Assembly: GCA_963749905.1 (NCBI GenBank) | Contig: CAVVOF010000003.1 | Coordinates: 682,001-746,000, forward strand | Source of the DNA: UBA10649 sp963749905 | GTDB taxonomy: Bacteria > Actinomycetota > Actinomycetes > S36-B12 | Direction: 5' to 3' | Length of the DNA stretch: 64,000 bases | Shown: positions 52,575 through 59,777 of the stretch, piece after piece | Layout: every line of letters begins with the position of its first letter | Position numbering within the stretch: position 1 is the stretch's first letter | Made by a program: the position numbers and the translations under genes | Notes under the pieces: model-generated | Seen by the model: the letters and a program-made list of their open reading frames with translations, nothing else | Databases searched by the model: none | What the model was told of the DNA's origin: nothing

Positions 52575-53663
52575 TCACGTCACGCGGATCCGGAGTCCAT
52601 CACGTACCGCGGGCCAGTCCTCGGCCGTCACCGAGAACACCACGGTGTCGCGCACCGAACCGTCCTGTCGGCGCTGGTAGCGGCGCAGCACTCCCTCGTA
52701 CTGCGCGCCGAGCCGGGCGATGGCCGCCTGGCTGCGGTGGTTGCGGATGTCGGTCTTGAGCTGCACCCGACCGAAGCCATGGTCGAACGCCCAGCCGAGG
52801 AGGAGGTACTTGCACGCCGGATTGACGCGGGTCCCCCACACGTCATGCGCATAGAGGGTGAAGCCGATCTCCAGCCGGGCGTCGATCGGAGAGACCTCGA
52901 GGTACGACGTCGTGCCCACCACCACCCCCGCGCGACGCACGGTCCAGGGCGTTCGGCCGACGCCAGGCGCGGCGACGAGGCTCTCCGCGAACTGGTGCGC
53001 ATCGGTCGGGCGACCGCGCACGTGCGCCCACACCCGGTCGTCGTCGAGCGCAGCGAACAGCTCGGGCGCGTCGTCAGGTGTGGTGAGGGTGAGCTCGATG
53101 CTCCCGTGGCGCAGGATCGTGTCCGGCGGCACCGGCCATTGGGCCGTCGGCCAGGGAGGGTCGAGCGGGCGGGGGTCCTCGAGCCGAGCGCCAGCGACGG
53201 GATCGGCGATGTCACGCGACAGGTGCACGTGCCGATCGTCCTGGGCGGTGACCCGGAAGCCGATCGACGTGTGGAAGGCGACGGACGACGAGTTGGCAGG
53301 CGAGGTGACGCAGCTGACCCGCCGGACGCCGAGCGTTCGCATGCGAGCGGCGAACTCGTCATGCATCAGCCGGCCCAGGCCCTGGCCCCTGCGTTCGGGG
53401 CGCACGCCGACGAAGTGCACGTACGCCTCGTCGGGATGGTCGAGGGACGGGAACCCCACGAGGAAAGCCAGCAGTTCACCGTTCTCCTCGAGGACGAGGC
53501 TGCTGGTGGCGAAGTGCTCCAGGAACAGCGGCTGCAGCAGGGCGGTGAGGTCGCGTCCACCCCACCAGTCGGGCTGCACTCGGACGATGCCGCTGAGATC
53601 CGAGGACTCCGCGGGCCTCAGTCGGGCCTCCGCCGGCAGGCCCGCGGACGACGCGGTCGTCAC
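52575..53663 (-). CDS. Double GNAT acetyltransferase
   Basis: A 362-residue protein with two N-acetyltransferase domains in tandem. The first (about 14-150) has VRPERRGQGLGRLMHDEFA, the acetyl-CoA-binding motif R-x-x-G-x-G/A, and SSVAFHTSIGFRV. The second (about 190-360) is RimJ/RimL-like, with YLEVSPIDARLEIGFTLYAH (as SPIDARLEIGFTLY), TRVNPACKYLLLGWAFD and the AIARLGAQYEGVLRRYQ end. The second domain resembles those acetylating protein N-termini. The GTG overlaps the ClC stop codon. The frame upstream of it lies inside the ClC gene and is not coding. Confidence 0.85.
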   Translation of the reverse strand: MTTASSAGLPAEARLRPAESSDLSGIVRVQPDWWGGRDLTALLQPLFLEHFATSSLVLEENGELLAFLVGFPSLDHPDEAYVHFVGVRPERRGQGLGRLMHDEFAARMRTLGVRRVSCVTSPANSSSVAFHTSIGFRVTAQDDRHVHLSRDIADPVAGARLEDPRPLDPPWPTAQWPVPPDTILRHGSIELTLTTPDDAPELFAALDDDRVWAHVRGRPTDAHQFAESLVAAPGVGRTPWTVRRAGVVVGTTSYLEVSPIDARLEIGFTLYAHDVWGTRVNPACKYLLLGWAFDHGFGRVQLKTDIRNHRSQAAIARLGAQYEGVLRRYQRRQDGSVRDTVVFSVTAEDWPAVRDGLRIRVT

Positions 53664-54751
53664 GGGGCCAGGCGGTCGCCCAGCCGCGGCAGCAGCCGAG
53701 CCACGGCGGCCGCCACCACGGCGGCGGGAACCAGCGGCCAGGAGCCGAAGGCGAATCCGGATGCCGCGCCGATCACCAGCACGACCCACCAGGGCATCCG
53801 CGCCGTCGCGACGATGCCGGCGACGACGCCGGTGACGACGGCCGCCTGTGTCGGCAGCACGTCCGGCAGCAGCAGGGAGAGGGCGAGTCCGGCCGCTGCG
53901 CCGACGAACATTGCGGGGAAGAACGGGCCACCGCGGAAACCGGAGCCGAGGGAGGCGGCGTAGGCCACCACCTTGACGGCCAGGACCGACAGCACCAGGG
54001 CGAGCGACGTCTCCGTCGCCAGGTAGCGGATCTGGCCCTCTCCCGAGGTCACCACGTAGGAGACGTCTGCTCCCGTCGCCTCCCGGACGAGCAGCGCCCC
54101 GCCACCGACGACGACCGCCGCCAGAAGCAGCGCCCACAGGTGCGGCCCGGCACCGGCCATGCGGTGCAGACCCCAGCCCAGCGCCCGGGCGGCCTGCACG
54201 GCAACGGTCGCGGCGATCCCCACCGGGATGGCCACCGCCATGGACACCCACAGCGATCCCGGCTCGAACTCCGGCACGGTCAGCGAACCCGAGACCATCG
54301 GGACCAGGAAGAGCGCGAGGATCGCCGCCAGCGCACCGATGCCGGCTACCTCCTCGACGGCGTCGGTCCGGGTGACCCGGGCGACGACCGTGCCGACGAC
54401 CGCTCCGGTGGAGACCAGGGCGACTTCCGGCCCCAGCACCAGGCCGCCCAGCAGGGTGGCGAGGATCGCCAGGATCACGTCGACGAACTGACGCGGGGTC
54501 AACGCGGCGACGTGGATGCCGGTGAGCGGCTCGTGGCCGTCGTCCCCGAGATAGCGGCGAATCGCGAACACCGCGACGGCAGCCAGGACCGGGACGCCGA
54601 GCACGAAGGCCGGCGGCCGCTCGGTGTCTTCCCACATCCAGGCGACACCGGCCTGGACCGCGAGGAGCATCGCCCATCCGAGTGGCAGCGCGATGATCGC
54701 AGCGAGCGCAGCCGGACCCGGGGGGACTCTTCGCGCGGCAGCCGTGGCCAT
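53660..54751 (-). CDS. ClC-type chloride channel/antiporter family protein
   Basis: A 363-residue membrane protein with about ten hydrophobic helices, somewhat shorter than canonical ClC proteins. The anion-pore motifs are recognisable: GLVLGPEVALVSTGA for the GxEGP region and LGSGFRGGPFFPAMFVGAA for the GKxGxxGGxFxP region. It would exchange or conduct chloride (or fluoride) across the membrane. The ATG is 2 bases after the purA stop and its own stop overlaps the GNAT start, so purA-clc-GNAT forms an operon. Confidence 0.85.
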   Translation of the reverse strand: MATAAARRVPPGPAALAAIIALPLGWAMLLAVQAGVAWMWEDTERPPAFVLGVPVLAAVAVFAIRRYLGDDGHEPLTGIHVAALTPRQFVDVILAILATLLGGLVLGPEVALVSTGAVVGTVVARVTRTDAVEEVAGIGALAAILALFLVPMVSGSLTVPEFEPGSLWVSMAVAIPVGIAATVAVQAARALGWGLHRMAGAGPHLWALLLAAVVVGGGALLVREATGADVSYVVTSGEGQIRYLATETSLALVLSVLAVKVVAYAASLGSGFRGGPFFPAMFVGAAAGLALSLLLPDVLPTQAAVVTGVVAGIVATARMPWWVVLVIGAASGFAFGSWPLVPAAVVAAAVARLLPRLGDRLAP

Positions 54752-54753
54752 GC

Positions 54754-56040
54754 TCAGTCGATGAGGTCGTGGACGGAGATGGTGGCGTCGCGGTCCTGTC
54801 CGACACCGATCGCACTGATGCGCGTGCCGGACACGTCCTCGAGGAACTGGACGTACGACCGGGCGTTGGGCGGCAGGTCCTCGAGGCTGCGCGCCTGCGA
54901 GATGTCCTCGCGCCAGCCGGGCAGCAGCTCGTAGATCGGCTTCGCATGATGGAAGTCGGTCTGCGTCATCGGCAGTTCGTCGACCCGCTGGCCGTCGACC
55001 TCGTAGGCGACGCACACCGGGATCTGCTCCCAGCCGGTCAGCACGTCGAGCTTCGTCAGGAAGATGTCGGTCAGCCCGTTGACGCGAGTGGCGAATCGGG
55101 CGATGGGCGCGTCGAACCAGCCGCACCGGCGCGGACGCCCGGTGGTGACCCCGCGCTCGCCACCGATGGTGCGCAGCCGCTCGCCGTCGTCGTCGAAGAG
55201 CTCGGTCGGGAACGGTCCGGAGCCGACGCGGGTCGTGTACGCCTTCAGGATGCCCACCACTCGGGTGATGCGCGTCGGGCCGATGCCGCTGCCCGTGCAC
55301 GCACCGCCGGCAGTGGGGTTGCTGGACGTGACGAACGGGTAGGTGCCGTGATCGACGTCGAGCAGCGTGCCCTGGCCACCCTCGAGCAGAACGACCTGGT
55401 CGGCGTCGAGGGCGTTGTTGAGCAGGAGGGCGGTGTCGACGACGTATGGGCGCAACTCGTCGGCGTACTGCAGCAGCTGCTCCGTCATCGCGTCGACATC
55501 GAGGGCGCGGCGGTTGAAGACCTTGACGAGGACCTGGTTCTTGTTGGCGAGCGCGCCCTCGACCTTCTGGCGAAGGATCGACGGATCGAAGAGGTCCTGG
55601 ACGCGGATGCCGAGTCGGGCGATCTTGTCGCTGTACGTCGGCCCGATGCCGCGGCCGGTCGTGCCGATCTTGGCCTTGCCGAGGAATCGCTCGGTGACCT
55701 TGTCCAACGTCACGTGATACGGGGTGATCAGGTGGGCGCTGGCGCTGATGACGAGCTTGGAGGTGTCGACGCCCTGGGCTTCGAGCCCCCGCATCTCCTC
55801 GAGCAGGACGGCGGGGTCGATGACGACGCCGTTGCCGATCACGGGCACGACAGACGGGGTCAGGATGCCGCTCGGCAGCAGGTGAAGGGCGAACTTCCGG
55901 TCGCCGATGACGACGGTGTGGCCGGCGTTGTTGCCGCCCTGGTAGCGCACGACGTAGTCGACACGGCCGCCGAGGAGGTCGGTGGCCTTGCCCTTGCCTT
56001 CGTCGCCCCATTGGGCGCCGACGAGAACGATTGCTGGCAC
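54754..56040 (-). CDS. purA: Adenylosuccinate synthetase PurA
   Basis: A 428-residue GTP-dependent enzyme that makes adenylosuccinate from IMP and aspartate. VLVGAQWGDEGKGKATDLL holds the catalytic Asp and P-loop-like GDEGKGK. VVRYQGGNNAGHTVV gives the catalytic His, and TTGRGIGPTYSDK with VLLEGGQGTLLDVDHGTYP and TTGRPRRCGWFD complete the active site. GTG start. TAGGCT is eight bases upstream. It heads the purA-clc-GNAT operon, separate from the other pur genes. Confidence 0.96.
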   Translation of the reverse strand: MPAIVLVGAQWGDEGKGKATDLLGGRVDYVVRYQGGNNAGHTVVIGDRKFALHLLPSGILTPSVVPVIGNGVVIDPAVLLEEMRGLEAQGVDTSKLVISASAHLITPYHVTLDKVTERFLGKAKIGTTGRGIGPTYSDKIARLGIRVQDLFDPSILRQKVEGALANKNQVLVKVFNRRALDVDAMTEQLLQYADELRPYVVDTALLLNNALDADQVVLLEGGQGTLLDVDHGTYPFVTSSNPTAGGACTGSGIGPTRITRVVGILKAYTTRVGSGPFPTELFDDDGERLRTIGGERGVTTGRPRRCGWFDAPIARFATRVNGLTDIFLTKLDVLTGWEQIPVCVAYEVDGQRVDELPMTQTDFHHAKPIYELLPGWREDISQARSLEDLPPNARSYVQFLEDVSGTRISAIGVGQDRDATISVHDLID

Positions 56041-56051
56041 GGGCGGAAAGC

Positions 56052-56465
56052 CTACCCTTCGATCGGGGTAACCCCGTCCCTGGCGGTGGACCGGGGTTGG
56101 AGGAACTCCAGCCGGTTGCCGACCGGGTCGTCGGCGTAGAACCGGGCGAATCCCGGCAGGTCGTCGTCCCAGGCGACCTCATGGCCATGAGCCAGCAGCC
56201 GCTCGGCCAGCGCGGTCAGGTCGTGCACACGGAGCCCTGGGTGGGCCTTGCGAGCCGGCCGGAAGTCCGACTCGACGCCGAGATGCACCTCCACACCGGC
56301 GGCTCGGAACCAGCAGCCGCCGCGGGCCGCGAGCACCGGCGGCTTCGGCACCTCCTGCAGGCCGAGCGTCCCCACCCAGAACGCGCGACAGGCTTCCTCG
56401 GCACCGGCCGGAATCGCCAGCTGCACGTGGTCGATCCCGGCCAGCAGCGCGGGCGACTCCGCCAT
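56052..56465 (-). CDS. VOC family (glyoxalase-like) protein
   Basis: A 137-residue VOC-fold protein. It begins LLAGIDHVQLAIPAGAEEAC and ends with FARFYADDPVGNRLEFLQP, the usual last strand with metal-ligand Glu; His in GIDHVQ is a second ligand. The ATG at 56465 directly follows the restored stop of the renalase-like gene. Enzymatic role unknown. It ends 11 bases before purA. Confidence 0.87.
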   Translation of the reverse strand: MAESPALLAGIDHVQLAIPAGAEEACRAFWVGTLGLQEVPKPPVLAARGGCWFRAAGVEVHLGVESDFRPARKAHPGLRVHDLTALAERLLAHGHEVAWDDDLPGFARFYADDPVGNRLEFLQPRSTARDGVTPIEG

Positions 56466-56467
56466 GC

Positions 56468-57441
56468 TCACGCCGCTTCCAGCCGGCCGCGAGCGCCCGG
56501 CCGAGCCGGTGCCCGGAGAGCCACGCAGCCTCGACCCGCGGGCCGTCAGCCCACGCGTCACCGGCGTGGCCGAGCAGGCCGTCCGGGCTCACCCAGAACG
56601 GCTCCGGCCGGGCAGCGAGCGGCTTCGCATACGTCCACCGGTGCGCGTCGACCCACGCGGGCAGGCCCTCGATCCGCAGCACGCGGCGGACCGCGGCGAC
56701 CGCCTGCGGGATCACCGACGAGGGGTTCGCGAGGTGTGCTGCCGACAGCACCGGGTGCACGTGGGCGACCAGGACCGGAGCCTCGTCGCCCCGCCGCCGG
56801 CCGTCGTCCGCGATCCAGGTGAGCACGGGGTCGTCATTGACGAACACGCCGTCCATCTCGAGCCAGGTGCGATCGTCGAAGACGCAGGTGACGGCGATGA
56901 CCGGCTCCCACGTGATGGGGGTGCCCGGCAGGCCGGGGTGCACGCGGACCGCCTGCGGGTGCGGTAGGCACAGGGCGACTGCGGCGGCCGGCACGTCATC
57001 GACGAGCGGGACACCGTCGCGAACGTCCACCCCGGCCACCTCGTCCGCCAGGCTCACATCAACGGAGACGTCGAGCAGGGCCTCGACGACGGAGCGGAGG
57101 CCGAGCGGGGCGGCGTACCGCATGGGACCAACCGAGACCCCCGCCATCCCGTCGGCACCATGCACGTGGAAGGCGGTCGTCCACGGGCGGACGACGCCTT
57201 CGCCCACCAGTCGGTCGACGACCGCGCGGAAGTCCGGGTCGCTCACCGTGAAGTACGAGGCGCCGATGTCGGTGACTCGTCCGTCATGCGGGGTGCCGGT
57301 GTCGCGAAGGGTCCGCGAGGCCATTCGGCCGCCGAGCCGCCGGCCTCGATCGCGCAGCTTCGCCGCGTGTCCGGCGGCGACGAGTGCGGAGGCGCAGGCG
57401 ACCCCGCTGATGCCGCCGCCGACCACGATGGCGGCGGGCAT
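56468..57441 (-). CDS. Renalase-like NAD(P)/FAD-dependent oxidoreductase, probably frameshifted at its 3' end
   Basis: A flavoprotein of about 324 residues. The Rossmann motif IVVGGGISGVACASALVAAG is followed by GRRLGGRMASRT, and FAD contacts at the C-terminus are DGLLGHAGDAWADGPRVEAA. This is the amine-oxidase/renalase fold. As printed, the frame runs past LGRALAAG for about 95 more residues across the VOC gene. Adding one base around 56480-56495 would end the protein at TGA 56468-56470, two bases before the VOC ATG, and give a span of a multiple of three. This last frameshift is less certain because the C-terminus is not conserved. It overlaps the DUF3151 stop by one base. Confidence 0.78.
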
Positions 57442-57845
57442 CAGTCGCGCGGCACGGAGGGATCGCAGTCGTCGATGAACACGCCGAGGCGATCGACTTC
57501 CGCGTGCTCGCCGAGCGCCTGCGCGGCGCGCGCTAGCGAGCGCAGGCAGCGCAGGAAGCCCTGATTGGGCTCATGGCTCCACGGCACCGGGCCGTGGCCC
57601 TTCCAGCCGTTGCGCCGCAGGGCGTCGAGCCCGCGGTGGTAGCCGACGCGGGCAAAGGCATAGGACTCGAGCGGACGATCCTCGTTCCATGCCTGGTCGG
57701 CGAGGTCGGCCCACACCAGGGAGCTCTCGGGGTGTGCGCGGACGACGTCCTCTGGCGGGCTGCCGGCGGCGAGGTCGGCCGCGGCCGGATCCTCGGGGAG
57801 GAGAGTGGCGGCAGGTCCGGGGAACAGGTTCTCTCCGATGGTCAT
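57441..57845 (-). CDS. DUF3151 family protein
   Basis: A 134-residue actinobacterial protein. Diagnostic text is ENLFPGPAATLLPEDPAAAD at the start and VGYHRGLDALRRNGWKGHG followed by VPWSHEPNQGFLRCL. Function unknown. It is first in a unit with the renalase-like and VOC genes, stop/start overlap TGATG. DUF3151 genes commonly lie near fba in actinobacteria, as here. Confidence 0.9.
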   Translation of the reverse strand: MTIGENLFPGPAATLLPEDPAAADLAAGSPPEDVVRAHPESSLVWADLADQAWNEDRPLESYAFARVGYHRGLDALRRNGWKGHGPVPWSHEPNQGFLRCLRSLARAAQALGEHAEVDRLGVFIDDCDPSVPRD

Positions 57846-57923
57846 GGCCGACAGCCTGCCAGAAGGCGGCGGCCGGCACCCCTCGAGACGCCGGCGTCCG
57901 GTCGTCCTGCGTCGCGGGAGATC

Positions 57924-58316
57924 TCAGCGCTGGACCAGTCGCACGGTCGGCCCGTAGCCGGCGAGCCGCTCATCCACAGTCAGCAGGGTCATGCCCTCCA
58001 CCCGGCCCTGGGCGATGAGGAGTCGGTCGAAGGGATCCCGGTGGATCGGCGGCAGGTCGGCCACGGCCACGACGTGGGTCGCATCGATCGCCAGCTCGGG
58101 GAACCCGGACTCGAGCAGCCCGCGCCGCAGCACGCGGGCGTCGAGCGCGAAGTCGGAACGCTCGAGGGACGACTTGATCGTGACCTCCCACAGGCTCGCC
58201 ACGCTGAACCAGGCATCGATCGACTCGTCGTTGACGAGGTCACGGACCTCGTCGGGCAGCCGGTCCGGCTCCGCTGCGATCCACAGCAGCAGGTGCGTGT
58301 CGAGCAGGACGCTCAC
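57924..58316 (-). CDS. VapC-like PIN-domain toxin
   Basis: A 130-residue PIN-domain ribonuclease, the toxin of a type II pair. Acidic active-site residues are visible: Asp6 in LLDTHLLLW, Glu44 in SLWEVTIKS, Asp94/Asp97 in HRDPFDRLLIAQ and Asp115 in TVDERLAGY. Such PIN proteins cleave tRNA or rRNA when free of antitoxin. The ATG overlaps the antitoxin stop by four bases. The DTHLLLW / DPFDRLLIAQ form is typical of the VapC group paired with Phd/YefM-type antitoxins. Confidence 0.88.
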   Translation of the reverse strand: MSVLLDTHLLLWIAAEPDRLPDEVRDLVNDESIDAWFSVASLWEVTIKSSLERSDFALDARVLRRGLLESGFPELAIDATHVVAVADLPPIHRDPFDRLLIAQGRVEGMTLLTVDERLAGYGPTVRLVQR

Positions 58317-58552
58317 TCACGCCCCGCGAACAAGGCGTCGATCTCGGCTTCACCCATGCTGTCGAAATCCTCGGGCACGGTGAAGGCGCCGGCCAGGAAG
58401 CCCACTCGGGGCCGCCCTTGCGCCACCTGGACAGAGACGAGTTGCGCCACCGGCGTGCCGGCCCGCGCGATGGTCACCGTCTCGCCCGCCTCGACGCGCT
58501 CGAGGAGGCGCGAGAGATGCGTCTTGGCCTCATGGACGTTCACCGTCGTCAT
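58313..58552 (-). CDS. Phd/YefM-type antitoxin
   Basis: A 79-residue antitoxin. The N-terminal DNA-binding part is MTTVNVHEAKTHLSRLLERV, with ETVTIARAGTPVAQLV next; the acidic C-terminus (FDSMGEAEIDALFAGRE) would wrap the toxin. It neutralises the adjacent PIN protein and represses its own operon. TAGACT lies seven bases before the ATG. A direct repeat upstream is the likely operator. Confidence 0.88.
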   Translation of the reverse strand: MTTVNVHEAKTHLSRLLERVEAGETVTIARAGTPVAQLVSVQVAQGRPRVGFLAGAFTVPEDFDSMGEAEIDALFAGRE

Positions 58553-58554
58553 GG

Positions 58555-58577
58555 CACTTAGTCTACTTCACTTAGTC
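58555..58577 (-). promoter_or_regulatory. Toxin-antitoxin operator/promoter with 9-bp direct repeat
   Basis: GACTAAGTG occurs twice on the minus strand (58555-58563 and 58569-58577) with a 14-base period, overlapping the -10 box TAGACT (58560-58565). The position over the promoter fits autorepression by the antitoxin. Confidence 0.6.
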
Positions 58578-58600
58578 AACATGCCTAGCGCCGGTAGATC

Positions 58601-58673
58601 AGCGGGAGAAATGAGCGAATCCGGGCCGCTGGGACCCGGATTCGCTCACTTCTCCCGCTTTGCGGGACAAACG
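58601..58673. repeat. Hairpin and REP-like dispersed palindrome downstream of fba
   Basis: Arms at 58601-58625 and 58635-58659 pair over 25 bases with one mismatch and a nine-base loop. The right half, 58634-58673, is the second copy of the element at 20826-20863 (about 34 of 40 identical), including TTCTCCCGC..TGCGGGACAAACG. It lies just beyond the fba stop and before the antitoxin promoter, so it probably also terminates fba. Confidence 0.7.
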
Positions 58674-58674
58674 G

Positions 58675-59697
58675 TTAGGACATGCGGGTGCCGGCAGAGC
58701 GCAGGTCCTCGCAGGCCCGGACGACGCGAGCGGCCATGCCGGTCTCAGCCAGCCGGCCCCAGGCGCGCGGGTCGTACGCCTTCTTGTTGCCGACCTCGCC
58801 GTCGACCTTGAGGACACCGTCGTAGTTCTTGAACATGTGGTCCGCGACGGGGCGCGTGAACGCGTACTGGGTGTCGGTGTCGACGTTCATCTTCACGACG
58901 CCGTAGTCGAGGGCCTCACGGATCTCGCTGAGCAGCGAGCCCGAGCCGCCATGGAAGACCAGGTCGAACGGCTTGTCCTTGCCGTACTTCTGGCCGACCG
59001 CCGTCTGGATGTCGTTGAGGACGCTCGGCGTCAGCACGACGTTGCCAGGCTTGTAGACGCCGTGCACGTTGCCGAAGGTCGCGGCCACCATGTACCGACC
59101 GCGCTCACCGAGGCCGAGGGCCTCCGCAGTGGCGTAGCCGTCCTCCACGGTCGAGAACAGCTTGGCGTCGTGGGAGGCCTCGATGCCGTCCTCCTCGCCG
59201 CCGACGACACCGATCTCGATCTCGAGGATGGTGTTGGCCTTGACCGACTCGTCGAGCATGCGCTCGGCGATCTCCATGTTCTCCTTCAGCGGCACGGCCG
59301 AGCCGTCCCACATGTGCGACTGGAACAGCGGATCGAGGCCCTTGGCCACCCGCTCCTGCGAGATCTTCAGCAGGGGCTCCATGAAGCCCTCGAGCTTCTC
59401 CTTCGGGCAGTGATCGGTGTGCAGCGCGATGTTGACGTTGTACGAGGCCGCGATCGATCGGGCGAACTCGGCGAGGGCGGTCGCACCGGCCACCATGCTC
59501 TTGACGGGCATGCCGGACGCGAACTCCGCGCCGCCCCAGGAGACCTGGACGATGCCGTCGCTCTCCGCCTCGGCGAAGCCACGGATCGCGGCGACGATGG
59601 TCTGGGACGAGGTGCAGTTGATCGCCGGGTAGGCGAAGGCGCCGGCCTTGGCTCGGTCGAGCATCTCGGCGTAGACCTCGGGTGATGCGATGGGCAT
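58675..59697 (-). CDS. fba: Class II fructose-bisphosphate aldolase
   Basis: A 340-residue Zn-dependent aldolase of glycolysis/gluconeogenesis. Visible are AFAYPAINCTSSQTIVAA at the N-terminus, the Zn-ligand region ALHTDHCPKEKL, VGGEEDGIEASHDAKLF, FGNVHGVYKPGNV with a second His ligand, VFHGGSGSLLSEI with the phosphate site, and KMNVDTDTQYAF. Length is normal. It is a single transcription unit ending at the REP-like hairpin. Confidence 0.96.
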   Translation of the reverse strand: MPIASPEVYAEMLDRAKAGAFAYPAINCTSSQTIVAAIRGFAEAESDGIVQVSWGGAEFASGMPVKSMVAGATALAEFARSIAASYNVNIALHTDHCPKEKLEGFMEPLLKISQERVAKGLDPLFQSHMWDGSAVPLKENMEIAERMLDESVKANTILEIEIGVVGGEEDGIEASHDAKLFSTVEDGYATAEALGLGERGRYMVAATFGNVHGVYKPGNVVLTPSVLNDIQTAVGQKYGKDKPFDLVFHGGSGSLLSEIREALDYGVVKMNVDTDTQYAFTRPVADHMFKNYDGVLKVDGEVGNKKAYDPRAWGRLAETGMAARVVRACEDLRSAGTRMS

Positions 59698-59777
59698 GAC
59701 GACTCCTGCCGTGGGGACGATGTAAGCGATTAGATCCTTCCAGATGCGGGTGCGTCGTCACAACGCAGGCCGACGGA

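Noticed and set aside
52575..54947. Single 790-residue fusion of GNAT domains with an upstream extension
   Set aside because: The upstream part lies inside the ClC gene and is arginine-rich nonsense; the GTG overlapping the ClC stop is the real start.
53660..56188. 842-residue ClC fusion protein starting inside purA
   Set aside because: The first ~480 residues are an out-of-frame reading of purA; the ATG two bases after the purA stop is the real start.
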